From: an uncultured Lentisphaerota bacterium
Lineage (GTDB): Bacteria > Verrucomicrobiota > Lentisphaeria > Victivallales > GWF2-50-93
DNA: 38,754 nt
Reading direction: 5' to 3'
NCBI GenBank assembly: GCA_903872565.1
Contig: CAIQLG010000034.1
Coordinates: forward strand, 1 to 38,754
A program made the translations under genes and the position numbers. Each line of letters begins with the position of its first letter. Position 1 is the first letter of the stretch. Below the pieces are notes generated by a model, which was not told where the DNA came from, made no database searches, and saw only the letters and a program-made list of their open reading frames with translations. This document shows, in pieces, positions 28,362 through 37,896 of this stretch.

Positions 28362-29728
28362 AAGCTGGTTTTTTTGAACTGGACATCACTCCGCGGGTAG
28401 GAGTGGGACTGTGCGGATTTGGCCCTTATGTTAACAGGTATTCCATAGGAGTGCGCGATGTCTTGAAGACCCGCGCGGCAGCATTCGAACAAGACGGAGA
28501 AAAAGCCATCATCGTAAGCTGTGATCTTATTGGAGTGACTCCGGAAATTGCACAGAAGGTCAAGCAACTTGTTGAAAAACAGACTGGAATTCCGGCAGGA
28601 AACATAATGGTACACTGCACCCACACCCACAGCGGTCCCAATACAGGCGCCTATATCGGCTGGGGCAATGAGGATGATCCCTATATTGTTCTTTTGCCGG
28701 GAAAAATAGCCAAGGCTTGCGCAGGAGCGCTCGGGAGATTGCAGGAAACAGAAATGCTGCACGCCGCAGTTCCGTGCGAAGGAGTCGGACTGAACCGTGA
28801 ATATGACAAAGACGCCCCGCCGCTGGAAGATGTACTGCGTGATGACTGGCGTCCGGCAAAACCGGAACTCACAGATACCAAGTGCCATGTGTTGAAATTC
28901 ATACACAAAACAACCGGTAAAATGAGCGGCTTCATGGCTTATTTCGGATGCCATCCCGTGGTATGCTGTCGGTTGACCAGATACATCCACGGTGACTATT
29001 GCGGAGTTGCGATGAACAATCTGGAACGCGAGAATCCGGGGGCTGTCGGACTTTTCCTGCAAGGCGCGCAAGGCGATGTCAATTCGTGTGTCGTCCACAA
29101 ACCGGAAAAGGAGGCATTGCTGGCTCTCGACATCATAGCTGCGAGATTCGCAAATTCCGTCCGGCATGGATTGCAGACCGCCAAACCTCTTGCCGTAGAC
29201 AACATTAAATGCGCCGATGTGATGCAAGATTTCTCATCCAAGGAAATTCCCCTGAGCAGGATAAAGGAAATGCTCGCGGAAAAAGAGGCCATCGTTTATG
29301 CGGACGGAGTTTCGGATGAGAATGAAACGGTCCGTATGGCCGTTGTCACTGTGCTTACACTGCGTTGCATCATCAGCCGCATTGAAAATGGAGAAGACCT
29401 CCTGACTCAGACGGCAGAAATACAGGGGATAAGGCTCGGACCGGTGGAATTCCTGAGTGCTCCGCTTGAAATAATGCAGGCAATAAAAAATGAAGTTGTT
29501 GCAGCGGCAAAGGCACCGGTCACGCTAGTAATGGGCATTACAAATGGAAGCATGGGCTATGCTCCGGACAAGACAGCCGCCGCCCGCGGTGGCTACGCGG
29601 CAGATGTCGTTCCTATGATTGTCGGCAGAATGCCTTTCCTCGATATTCATTCAGAATTGGTGCAGGCATTTCTGGAGATTGATAGTATTTTATCTAATTC
29701 TGACTGTACCTGTAGCCCGGAAAAATAA
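28358..29728 (+). CDS. Neutral/alkaline ceramidase-like hydrolase
   Basis: 456 aa from MKAGFFELDITP at 28358, where GGAGGTGA is a strong ribosome site; the track's earlier start at 28271 is inside the aminotransferase. The N-terminal domain of neutral ceramidases is evident: 'ELDITPRVGVGLCGFGPYVNRYSIGVRDVLKTRAAAFEQDG', 'IIVSCDLIGVTPEI', zinc motif 'VHCTHTHSGPNTG' (His89, His91), 'AYFGCHPVVCC' and 'LFLQGAQGDVNS'. It lacks a signal peptide and the C-terminal domain of secreted ceramidases (about 650 aa or more), so it is probably a cytoplasmic amidase-type hydrolase on another amide, perhaps an N-acylated amino-sugar made or used by the coupled aminotransferase. That link is inference. Confidence 0.88.
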   Translation: MKAGFFELDITPRVGVGLCGFGPYVNRYSIGVRDVLKTRAAAFEQDGEKAIIVSCDLIGVTPEIAQKVKQLVEKQTGIPAGNIMVHCTHTHSGPNTGAYIGWGNEDDPYIVLLPGKIAKACAGALGRLQETEMLHAAVPCEGVGLNREYDKDAPPLEDVLRDDWRPAKPELTDTKCHVLKFIHKTTGKMSGFMAYFGCHPVVCCRLTRYIHGDYCGVAMNNLERENPGAVGLFLQGAQGDVNSCVVHKPEKEALLALDIIAARFANSVRHGLQTAKPLAVDNIKCADVMQDFSSKEIPLSRIKEMLAEKEAIVYADGVSDENETVRMAVVTVLTLRCIISRIENGEDLLTQTAEIQGIRLGPVEFLSAPLEIMQAIKNEVVAAAKAPVTLVMGITNGSMGYAPDKTAAARGGYAADVVPMIVGRMPFLDIHSELVQAFLEIDSILSNSDCTCSPEK

Positions 29729-29772
29729 CCACAAATGCACATATTAACGGCAGGCTGAAGGAATGAAAATAT

Positions 29773-31542
29773 TCATTCCTGTTTTCTGAAGAGCGCCCAG
29801 GTTCTTATGCCGGCGAATATGATGAAGAAGGTTGTGAGTGCGAGCAGTATGACAATGTTTCTCTTCCATATCTCACCGTATTGTGGAAGAATTCCAAAAC
29901 TGATCTGCATTGCGCTGATTATCGGGTTGAATGAGAGTATGAACGAGGATATGCCGGTGGAAAGTCTTTCGCCGAGGGCGGCGGGAGCCAGTGTTATCAC
30001 GCAGATGAACGCGGATATCGAGTATGAGACGGCGGTGGCGATGCTTGTCCTACGGCATATGGAAGAGGCGAAAAGGCCGCCGGACAGGAAGGTGAGACTG
30101 CTCAGGACAAGTATGACTATCCATATGACGAGCCTTCTGTATGTCCCCCAGAACTTGATCCACCACTCCTCCTCGGAGGCCATTTTGGCGAGTTTTGCCC
30201 ACCATTCGCCGCTGATCATGGAGCCGTCCGGAAAGACCGTCTGCACCTCGAGATATGCCATTGCGAAAAGGATGAAGACACTGCTTATTATGAAGATGAG
30301 GGCGTAGAAGAATGTGGCCTTGAGTTTTCCGAGGATTACGGTCAAAGGGCTTATGGGAGTGAGTCTGAGCTGGATGAATGTTCCATTGGTGATCTCGTCG
30401 GTGATGAGCCCGCTGCTGAGTCCCGGGGTGAGGAGCGCGACAATGCCGGTCTGGAAGATTATGGCGGCGGCCCAGACTTTTTCAGGGTCCACCTTGTCGC
30501 CGAGCTGCATCGCGACGAGAGTGAGCAGGCAGAGGCTCGCTATGAATATTCCGGAAATGGTTCTGATAATAAAATTGGGATTGGAGAATATTTTGCTTCT
30601 GAGCTCGGTGATATAGACCGGGTTGGAGAAGTACCCGATGTTCTTTTTTCTCTTGAGTGGATCAAAGAGGTAGAACGGCCAGGTGAGTTTTCTCTTGATC
30701 GCGGTTCTGGTATCCGAATACTTCGCCATACTTTTTGCGAATTTCGCAGGCGGTTTGAGTATCCTCTTGAAGAATTGAGCGAACGCTACGGCAGAAATGA
30801 TGCAGGAGCTTATGAAGAAGATGAGTAGAGGTGAAACTGCGTCTCTGCCAGGTATGACAGACATGCTCATGGAATATTTTTCTGGACTGAGCAGATAGAA
30901 CATGGCATCGTAGGGGCTTATGTTTCTGACCATCTGCCATAGTGTTCTGAACCCTATGATGTTGCCGAGGAGCGCACCTGGCAACCAGGTTGCGCCCGCA
31001 AAGACAAGAATCAGTATGTAATTCATGAGGATTGCAGTGGAGCTTCTCGAGCAGTAGGAACTGCAGGCAAGCCCGACAAGACCGTAGCTGAGTGCGGTCA
31101 TAAAGAGAATAAGCGCGATCTTGGAGAGGAAAATAAGGTTCACTCCGCCGGTGAGGGCTGTCATCGCGGCAATTGGCATCGAGAGAGCTATCAGGATAAG
31201 GAGCATCATTATGGAGGAAATCAGTTTGCCAGCCATGATCTCGGACGGTGTGAGGAGCGTGGTGAAAAGAGATGCATAGGTGTCGTTCTCCCTCTCTATA
31301 GTGATGGAAGTCGCGGCGAATGCAGGAACGAGAAGCATCAGGACAGTGAGGTTGACGCTGAAGAAAAGTTCGAAGATTTTTCTCCCGCTTTCTGACACTG
31401 CGGAGAGGACTCCGCTCCCCGGCCACATGGCGAGCAGTACAAAGGCGAGCGAGAAGAGATAGACGAAGACGAAGAATCTCACTTTCGGCGATCTTGCCGA
31501 ACTCATGAACTCTCTTTTAAGTATCGGGTTGTCGAAAAACAT
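29773..31542 (-). CDS. ABC-2-type transporter permease
   Basis: 589 aa, about 12 predicted helices in two halves. It starts 'FFDNPILKREFMSSARSPKVRFFVFVYLFSLAFVLLAMWPG' and contains 'PAFAATSITIERENDTYASLFTTLLTPSEIMAGKLISSIMMLLILIALSMP', the usual ABC-2 motif, repeated in the second half as 'GLSSGLITDEITNGTFIQLRLTPISPLTVILGKLKATFFY'. The duplication suggests an internally doubled or fused permease (usual ABC-2 permeases are 250-400 aa). The ATG is one base after the ATPase stop (TGAAATG), with GGAG inside the ATPase gene, so the two are coupled. It carries one TGCGAAWTTCGCA palindrome. Substrate unknown. Confidence 0.9.
   Translation of the reverse strand: MFFDNPILKREFMSSARSPKVRFFVFVYLFSLAFVLLAMWPGSGVLSAVSESGRKIFELFFSVNLTVLMLLVPAFAATSITIERENDTYASLFTTLLTPSEIMAGKLISSIMMLLILIALSMPIAAMTALTGGVNLIFLSKIALILFMTALSYGLVGLACSSYCSRSSTAILMNYILILVFAGATWLPGALLGNIIGFRTLWQMVRNISPYDAMFYLLSPEKYSMSMSVIPGRDAVSPLLIFFISSCIISAVAFAQFFKRILKPPAKFAKSMAKYSDTRTAIKRKLTWPFYLFDPLKRKKNIGYFSNPVYITELRSKIFSNPNFIIRTISGIFIASLCLLTLVAMQLGDKVDPEKVWAAAIIFQTGIVALLTPGLSSGLITDEITNGTFIQLRLTPISPLTVILGKLKATFFYALIFIISSVFILFAMAYLEVQTVFPDGSMISGEWWAKLAKMASEEEWWIKFWGTYRRLVIWIVILVLSSLTFLSGGLFASSICRRTSIATAVSYSISAFICVITLAPAALGERLSTGISSFILSFNPIISAMQISFGILPQYGEIWKRNIVILLALTTFFIIFAGIRTWALFRKQE
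30736..30748. repeat. Iterated palindrome copy 6 (TGCGAATTTCGCA)
   Basis: Perfect copy in the ABC-2 permease gene, read as Ala-Lys-Phe-Ala in 'PPAKFAKSM'. Confidence 0.9.
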
Positions 31543-31543
31543 T

Positions 31544-32476
31544 TCAGGCTCCGGCGCGGTTTGTGATTTTCATGAATACGTTCTCGAGGTCAGCCTCGTT
31601 TTCCGAGAACCACTTGACTCTCACCTTGTTTTCGATGAGGAAAAGCAGTATGGTGCCTATCATGTCGCGCATTCCGCTATAGGTGAATTCGATCTGCGAC
31701 TTGTCAATTATCTTGACATTGGATACGCCGTCAACATGTCTCATCAGCTCGGCAGCCTGGTTGACATCGGAATCCACGGTAAGCATGATCACGATGTCCT
31801 CCTGGAGTTTGCTGCTTATTTCCTTCACGGTGCCCTGTGCGAGAAGTTTCCCCTTCACGACAATTCCGACTTTCGTGGCTATTGTGGACAATTCCGGCAA
31901 GATATGGCTTGACAGGAGGATGGTTTTTCCCAGGCCGCTGAGTCTGAGGATGATCTGTTTCATCTCGATTCTGGCATTGGGATCGAGTCCGCTGGTGGGT
32001 TCGTCCAGGATAAGGACATCAGGATCGTGGACGAGTGTTTTCGCAAGCCCGATTTTCTGCCTCATACCTCTGGAAAGCGAGCTCAGCTGGTAGTCTATCA
32101 TGAATCTTGAGCCTGTGATTTCGAGGACTTCCTCTATTCTGCTTTTTCTTTTCTTAGGTGGGATCTTGAATGCCGCCCCATAAAAGTCCAGGAATTCCCA
32201 TACGCTCATCTGGTCGTATATTCCTGTGATGTCCGGCATATAGCCGATAATCTTCTTGACGGCTCTGATGTTTCTCTGATTGACCTCGACACCGCCGATC
32301 GAGGCTCTGCCGGAATCCGGCTTCAACAGGCCGCAGAGCATTTTTATGGTTGTAGTCTTTCCGGCACCGTTATGTCCGACAAATCCGTAGATGCATCCCC
32401 TTGGAACATCGAGGTTCAGCTTGAAGATGCCGCGGCCGGATCCGAAATCCTTGGTGTAATTTTCAGTGTTAATCAT
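31544..32476 (-). CDS. ABC transporter ATP-binding protein (GldA/NatA-like)
   Basis: 310 aa. Walker A GHNGAGKT, Q-loop 'IGYMPDITGIYDQMSVWEFLDFYGAAF', signature LSRGMRQKIGLAK, Walker B 'VLILDEPTSGLD' and switch His in 'LSSHILPEL'. The 'PTSGLDPNARIEMKQIILRLSGLGKTILLSSHILPELSTIATKVGIVVKGKLLAQGTVKEI' text is typical of the DRA/GldA/NatA exporter subgroup, with the usual C-terminal extension of about 80 residues. It lies between the GATase-like protein (17-nt gap) and its permease (1-nt gap). Confidence 0.95.
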   Translation of the reverse strand: MINTENYTKDFGSGRGIFKLNLDVPRGCIYGFVGHNGAGKTTTIKMLCGLLKPDSGRASIGGVEVNQRNIRAVKKIIGYMPDITGIYDQMSVWEFLDFYGAAFKIPPKKRKSRIEEVLEITGSRFMIDYQLSSLSRGMRQKIGLAKTLVHDPDVLILDEPTSGLDPNARIEMKQIILRLSGLGKTILLSSHILPELSTIATKVGIVVKGKLLAQGTVKEISSKLQEDIVIMLTVDSDVNQAAELMRHVDGVSNVKIIDKSQIEFTYSGMRDMIGTILLFLIENKVRVKWFSENEADLENVFMKITNRAGA

Positions 32477-32493
32477 TTTGCCATCCGTGTTGT

Positions 32494-35031
32494 TCAGTAT
32501 GTTGAACCTGTTAAATTTTCATTTATGAATCCCTTGACTGAAACCGACAAATTCGTTATTGACAATGCATTCGCCCTGCGTCTCTGCACAGGATCCATGA
32601 GAGGATTTTTCTCATTCACGGTTATTAGGAATCTGCCCTTCCCGGTGATTGGGTCAATTATGCCGCCGATCTCTTTCCCGGCAAATGAAAAGACACCGTC
32701 ATTCTTTGTCTTGCCATTTACAACCTGGTCGGGGCGGAACTCCGCATATAAAGGTTTAGGCTGGGGATTTTTACTGTCGGGAAGAGCCTCGAGCTTTACA
32801 AGACGTGGCTCGAGGATCAGATTTCCACCCGGATTGCTGAACGAGAAGTAAATCCTTATTTCTGAGGGCTTTATTAATCTGAAGTGCGGGGGCACCTGGA
32901 AATCAATGGAATATTCGGAACTTGAGTACAGTCCCTCCTGGTTGCTGTTGAGCCTGTTGCCGTCAATTATTATTTTTGAACTTGTATTCCCGGCAGTCAA
33001 AGAAATCTGCTCCGGGCCGATCAATATCTCGTCCTCGGAATATTTTTCCCTCACGGGATAAACCATGATCTTTTTGCCCTGGCATCTGAAGCCCTCCGGA
33101 AGGCTCATCAAAGGATTTTCCATCCTTGTCGCCACCAGCAGCGCCGGGGAAGGCAGCCTGTCTCCATTATGCACGGCGTTCATGATCTGTTTTGAAAGAA
33201 CATCCGTGCTGAACATTTTGTCGCTCTCGTTGTTGCGGAAGGAAATCTGGCCGCCGCTGACATTCACCGGCAGTACTCCGTTCTGGAAGGCCAGGAATGC
33301 GAATTCGGGCTCCAAGCCGTCGGGTGACTTCCAGCCCTTAAGTTCATAGCCGGATTTCAGGTAGACAAGCTCGGGCAATATGGGCTCGCGCAAATTGGTC
33401 TGGAGACATGCCTTGGCCTTGAATTGCTTGAGCCTCAGCGACTGAAGCGGAACGTCGGACAATTCCGGAATACCATCGATTCTCTGGACAATAAGCTGAA
33501 CTCTCTGGACGTTCTGCGAAGACTCCTGTTGCGTGCTTTCCATGCCCGATCCCGAGAAAAAACCACCCCGACTTCCGCCGGATGCCTGCTCGGAATTGAA
33601 CCTTGGGATTCCGGAATAGTCCCGTGGAAGAATGGTGGAGATGAAAGATCCTGTGTTGGGAGCCTTCAATGTAACCTGCCTGTTTCTGTCGGAAAAAAGT
33701 CCGCAGTACAATGTGGTGTTGTCCGAGAAATCGCCGGGAATCGTCAATTCCACTCCGCTAAATATTGTGCCGTTGTTTTTGGCGGCGTTTTTCGCCTTGG
33801 AAAGGATATTGAGTGTCATTATGGTTGCAATCAGAATGCATACTCCCCATGCGGAAATATTTCTCTTGAGAAAATGTCCAGCCACAAATGCGGTGGCAAG
33901 AAGCAAGAAATATACGATTATGATTTTGAACACTGTGGCTGTTCCGGGAACGGTGAAACCTGTCATCTCGTCAATGCAGTTTGAAAATCCTCTTTCTTCG
34001 TTGTAGAGGTCCTGCCTTGACATGACAAATCGCGCCAGCTCCTTCCAGTCGGACTTGTCATTGTAGACATCATCCGAGAGTGGAATTGATATTAGCATGG
34101 CTGTCCCGAGTCCGAATTTCTTATATGCCACAAGAGGCATGCCATAATCCTTGATCAGGACAATGGAATTTTCAGCGGGAGTTGATTCGAGGAAATCGCA
34201 GAGCTTGACTCCTTTGAAGTCTTTCACAATTGCCGAAAGCGCCTTCACTTCGTCAACCTTCCTCACTCTGACAGGTTTTACCGGAATGAGATCTCCAATC
34301 GGGGTCAGAGCGGCCTTAAGTGTTGATTCGGGATATGCGAACACAAGAAGTCCGCCGGTTCTGACATATTCGTGTAGCGCATTGAACTGCGCCGTGTTCA
34401 TATTGTCGAAATTCAGATCAAGGAATATGAGGACATCAATGCCATCAAGCCCTTCGGGGGAGATGGGCATGCTCCGGGATGAAAAAAAGACCGGGAAAAA
34501 CTTGTCCTTCATATCCGGGAAGTTGACCATGGATCCGAAATTTATGTCGGCGGAATCGTTCAAGATCCCGTAATGAGGGCTTTTGGAATACAACATTTTG
34601 ACTGGAATAGACTCGCCCCTGTTCGGAAGCTTTGATCCGTCCGAAAAACTGGTGAGAAGATAATTTTCAGTGGTGCTACTCATGACCGTGCTGTTATAGT
34701 CATAGGTGGTACTGGCCGGAACATACACGGTGTCCATGAAAGTTATTTCCGGAGCTACCGAGAATGTGTCGTCAGCCGGCGATATCATCAGTGAAACATT
34801 GTGCGCCTTGCTGTCAGGGTTTTTTATGAGGCAGTGGAACGCCGCAGGAGTGAAAGGTTTGAGCCTGACGGATGTTCCCATTCTCATTGCTCCACCTGTG
34901 ACTTCAGGTTCGGAGAACAGATTCGATGCCGTCGCCAGAAAAGATGCCACGGCAACAAGTGCAGTAAGAATTCTCCCGCCGCATGAGTTTCCTCTGAAAA
35001 CATTTTCAACTGTTGCAGGCATGTTTTTCAC
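32494..35031 (-). CDS. Large exported membrane protein with glutamine-amidotransferase-like domain
   Basis: 845 aa. The start is GTG 35031, overlapping the HEAT-protein stop as GTGA with AAGGAAG before it; an ATG lies three codons later. Hydrophobic leader ('ILTALVAVASFLATASNLFSEP'), beta-rich region, then a class I GATase-like fold at about 190-250 ('GLDGIDVLIFLDLNFDNMNTAQFNALHEYVRTGGLLVFAYPES'). Two transmembrane helices follow ('VFKIIIVYFLLLATAFVAGHFL', 'AWGVCILIATIMTLNIL'), and a long C-terminal domain of about 430 residues. The catalytic Cys of true amidotransferases is not evident, so this is probably a binding module, as in GldG-type partners of ABC-2 exporters. Function unknown; the operon context suggests an envelope export complex. 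Confidence 0.8.
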   Translation of the reverse strand: MKNMPATVENVFRGNSCGGRILTALVAVASFLATASNLFSEPEVTGGAMRMGTSVRLKPFTPAAFHCLIKNPDSKAHNVSLMISPADDTFSVAPEITFMDTVYVPASTTYDYNSTVMSSTTENYLLTSFSDGSKLPNRGESIPVKMLYSKSPHYGILNDSADINFGSMVNFPDMKDKFFPVFFSSRSMPISPEGLDGIDVLIFLDLNFDNMNTAQFNALHEYVRTGGLLVFAYPESTLKAALTPIGDLIPVKPVRVRKVDEVKALSAIVKDFKGVKLCDFLESTPAENSIVLIKDYGMPLVAYKKFGLGTAMLISIPLSDDVYNDKSDWKELARFVMSRQDLYNEERGFSNCIDEMTGFTVPGTATVFKIIIVYFLLLATAFVAGHFLKRNISAWGVCILIATIMTLNILSKAKNAAKNNGTIFSGVELTIPGDFSDNTTLYCGLFSDRNRQVTLKAPNTGSFISTILPRDYSGIPRFNSEQASGGSRGGFFSGSGMESTQQESSQNVQRVQLIVQRIDGIPELSDVPLQSLRLKQFKAKACLQTNLREPILPELVYLKSGYELKGWKSPDGLEPEFAFLAFQNGVLPVNVSGGQISFRNNESDKMFSTDVLSKQIMNAVHNGDRLPSPALLVATRMENPLMSLPEGFRCQGKKIMVYPVREKYSEDEILIGPEQISLTAGNTSSKIIIDGNRLNSNQEGLYSSSEYSIDFQVPPHFRLIKPSEIRIYFSFSNPGGNLILEPRLVKLEALPDSKNPQPKPLYAEFRPDQVVNGKTKNDGVFSFAGKEIGGIIDPITGKGRFLITVNEKNPLMDPVQRRRANALSITNLSVSVKGFINENLTGSTY

Positions 35032-36806
35032 TTTACTTCCTTGTCTTCCTTGATCTTGTTGACGGGGAAGAAAAATAAGGGATCCTGCATTTCGAGTTTT
35101 TTCGGTTCCGGCTTCTTCCCATCCATCATGCAGAGAGCCTGGTACATGTTGTATTCCAAGGCCGAGGTATATCCGAGCTCCTTGGTGTCTCTTTGGATAA
35201 TCGAATATATCTTATTCGCGGCCTCGCCAGCATCCTTGTACTTGCTGTTGAGAGCGGCGAGAGCCCAGAATGCCGATACTCGCGCAAACAACGTGTCATA
35301 ACTGCTTCCCATCGGAGTTGGAATCACTTCTTGCGTGATATTCCTTTCAAGGGTGGATAGTATTTTCTTGTCGTAGGAAAATGTTTTTGCTATAGCCCAG
35401 GAGGCGTGCGCCCTGACATCGGCGGAGACGGTGTATTCCTTCAGATTTTCAAAGAGGATGCCTGCGAAAACATTGTTTCCCGTCAGAGCAATGGACCTTA
35501 TTGCTTCGAGCCTGACCTGGAGATCGGAGTCCTTGTCCAGCTTTCTCAGCAAATCGTATGTCTCAGGGAGATTGAATCTTCCCAGTGTCCATGCGATGGC
35601 CTTTCTCACCGATGGATTCTTATGATCTGCAAATGACACGACCACATCCGAAGATTCCTTATAGTCGAACGAGCCGAGCGTACGAATCGCCCTGGCGATT
35701 GTCTCGTCCAATTTGGCATCCTTGAGAATCCCGGTTATCTTTTCGGAATATTCCTTTTTGCACAGAAGCCCGAGCACTCTCAAGGCGGAATCCTGGGACA
35801 CGGAATTGTCTAGCGATTCTCCGCCGATCATTTCAATGAACTGATTTTGAGGGCTCAGCTTCACAAGCGAATCCTCGGCCGCTGTCCTCACGAAGAAACT
35901 GGCATCGGCAATTTTTTTGATGAGTGTAAGCACCGAATTATCACTTTTATAATTCCCCAGCGTAAGGCATGCAAGGCGCCTGACCTCGAAATCGCTGTCC
36001 TCTGTAAGCTTGATCAGAACATTCTCCAGCAACGGATTGACAATATTGTTTTCCGCGACCGCAGTCCGGACAGGGACAATCTGGTCATCGGAAAGCTTGT
36101 CGAGACAAAATATCCCTGCTTCATTCATTCCGGCTTTTATTCCGCTCACAAAGGATATCTTGACGGAACTGTCATCCTTGGAGACCGCGTCAAGCGCTTC
36201 TTTGAGACTCTTCTCCTTTGACTCAAATTTTCCTATGAAATATGCGGCTCCGCACCTGTTGGGCATGAAACTGCTTTTTAACAGTCCCTCGAGCTTCTGC
36301 AAATCCTGCTTGATTACACAATTTCGGAGTTCATTCCATATCATGTTGGCGACGAATTCGTTGTCTTCGGTTTCAAGCGATTTAAATACCTGATAGGCAT
36401 TTCCGCCGGAGTTGAGAAAGACAAGATTGGAATACAGTCTTATGAACTGTGAATTGTTCTTCAAGTTGTCGCGGTAGTAGTCTATCTTCACCGGCTTGAA
36501 TATTTTCCTCTGGTTGTAGATCGAACGAAGCGATTCCGCCACGATATTCTGATCTTTCTCCTCCTTGAGAATCCCCTCGAGTTCCTGGGCTACCACCTTG
36601 TTGTTTGTCAAGCCCAGCATCTTGACCGTTTCTCCTCTGACCCTGGGATCCTTGATGCGGTCGAGATATTTAAACTGCACATTGACATCCTTCGTGGGGA
36701 CAAATATCTCGGATTCCGGGGGGTCTATTTTCTGATCGAAGGGCTGGGTGCTCCAAATATCCCCCAGAAGAGGATAGAAAAGACTTATCATCAATATTAA
36801 GTTCAT
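35028..36806 (-). CDS. Exported HEAT-repeat protein
   Basis: 592 aa from ATG 36806 (MNLILMISLFYPLLG), which gives a plausible signal peptide; the ORF opens earlier at a GTG (36869). Helical HEAT-like repeats cover about 40-560: 'DRIKDPRVRGETVKMLGLTNNKVVAQELEGIL', 'LLENVLIKLTEDSDFEVRRLACLTLGNYK', 'DHKNPSVRKAIAWTLGRFNLPETYDLLRKLDKDSDLQVRLEAIRSIALTG', 'EYTVSADVRAHASWAIAKTF'. The C-terminus is Lys/Pro-rich ('DGKKPEPKKLEMQDPLFFFPVNKIKEDKEVK'). It is the first gene of the operon with the GATase-like protein and the ABC-2 exporter and is probably a periplasmic scaffold. Confidence 0.85.
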   Translation of the reverse strand: MNLILMISLFYPLLGDIWSTQPFDQKIDPPESEIFVPTKDVNVQFKYLDRIKDPRVRGETVKMLGLTNNKVVAQELEGILKEEKDQNIVAESLRSIYNQRKIFKPVKIDYYRDNLKNNSQFIRLYSNLVFLNSGGNAYQVFKSLETEDNEFVANMIWNELRNCVIKQDLQKLEGLLKSSFMPNRCGAAYFIGKFESKEKSLKEALDAVSKDDSSVKISFVSGIKAGMNEAGIFCLDKLSDDQIVPVRTAVAENNIVNPLLENVLIKLTEDSDFEVRRLACLTLGNYKSDNSVLTLIKKIADASFFVRTAAEDSLVKLSPQNQFIEMIGGESLDNSVSQDSALRVLGLLCKKEYSEKITGILKDAKLDETIARAIRTLGSFDYKESSDVVVSFADHKNPSVRKAIAWTLGRFNLPETYDLLRKLDKDSDLQVRLEAIRSIALTGNNVFAGILFENLKEYTVSADVRAHASWAIAKTFSYDKKILSTLERNITQEVIPTPMGSSYDTLFARVSAFWALAALNSKYKDAGEAANKIYSIIQRDTKELGYTSALEYNMYQALCMMDGKKPEPKKLEMQDPLFFFPVNKIKEDKEVK

Positions 36807-36888
36807 CAATAATTTTCTCGTTATGTTTAGGATTTCGATATTCGAATTTCGGATTTGGGTTGCAGGCACAGCCCGCCTTAGTGATTAT

Positions 36889-37872
36889 CTATTTATAGTT
36901 GGTTATGATTATTTCCGAGACGCATCCGCGGCCATCGGCCTTGGAGTTGATGAATCTCGGAACCGGAATGCGCTGTATCTTGAATCCCTCGTAGAGCTTG
37001 TCGAAGAAATCGTCGTCCGGATCGGAGTTCTTCGGATCCGAGTTGCTGAGCATTAGATGTATCCCCTTTTCGTGGAGCCTGCTGTAAAGAGTGGAAAGCC
37101 TTATCTGTTCGGCATCGTCGAATCTGGTCGCACTGTATGCGGTGAAACTCGATGCATTGATGGGACGGTAGGGAGGATCAAAATATACGAAAGAGCTGTG
37201 TTTTATCTCGTCTTCAATCATGTCGAAGGAGGCTCTTCTTATTTCCGCCATCTGCAGGATTTTTGAAACATTGACAAGGTTTTCCTCGTCGCATATTCTC
37301 GGGTTGTCGTAATCGCCCGCGGCGGAATTGAACTCCCCGTCCGAATTAACCCTGAAGAGTCCGTTGAAGCAGGTCTTGTTGAGAAATATTATCTGTGCCG
37401 CCCTGGGTATCCACTTTTCGGAGTAGTTTTCGAAATCCATGAATTTCCTGCGCAAGTTGAACTTCCATCTCAGTCCGTAGAAATAGGTGCTTCTCTCGGA
37501 TCTGTTCAACTTCAGGTACGACTTTTCATACTTTTCAAGTTCCTGGATCAGTTTCAAAGGATCCTTCTGGACTACCTTGTATGTGAGAATCAGCTCCTCG
37601 TTGATGTCATAGATGTATGCGTTCTCAACCTGGTAATTTTGAACTATGTCAAAAAATACCGCGCCGCTTCCGAGAAACGGTTCGAAGTAGTTTTTGATCT
37701 TCCTGTTCTTGAGTTCGGAGGGGTAGAGCCCCTGGAATTTGTGCAGAAGTTTTCTTTTCCCGCCTGCCCACTTGAGAAAAGGCTTCGTGGGCGGAACAAC
37801 CCCGCGTCCGGTCTTGTCGGGCGCGGATCGCTCCATCCTATCCATTTTCGAATTGATCCGAGAATTACTCAC
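36889..37872 (-). CDS. DNA adenine-N6 methyltransferase, D12 class (Dam/M.DpnIIA-like)
   Basis: 327 aa, starting at GTG 37872 with a strong GAGGGG 6 nt before it. The AdoMet motif 'FLKWAGGKRKLL' (about 32-43) precedes 'NYFEPFLGSGAVFFDIVQNY'. A central target-recognition region ('AAQIIFLNKTCFNGLFRVNSDGEFN') and the catalytic DPPY (232-235) follow, the alpha-class order of Dam and M.DpnIIA. Members usually methylate adenine in GATC, but related enzymes recognise other sites, so specificity is not certain. The upstream 132-aa PD-ExK nuclease (24-nt gap) makes a type II restriction-modification pair likely. The first 25 residues are a charged extension not usual in Dam. Confidence 0.94.
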   Translation of the reverse strand: MSNSRINSKMDRMERSAPDKTGRGVVPPTKPFLKWAGGKRKLLHKFQGLYPSELKNRKIKNYFEPFLGSGAVFFDIVQNYQVENAYIYDINEELILTYKVVQKDPLKLIQELEKYEKSYLKLNRSERSTYFYGLRWKFNLRRKFMDFENYSEKWIPRAAQIIFLNKTCFNGLFRVNSDGEFNSAAGDYDNPRICDEENLVNVSKILQMAEIRRASFDMIEDEIKHSSFVYFDPPYRPINASSFTAYSATRFDDAEQIRLSTLYSRLHEKGIHLMLSNSDPKNSDPDDDFFDKLYEGFKIQRIPVPRFINSKADGRGCVSEIIITNYK

Positions 37873-37896
37873 TGAATTCCCCTCTTCAGTAAATAT

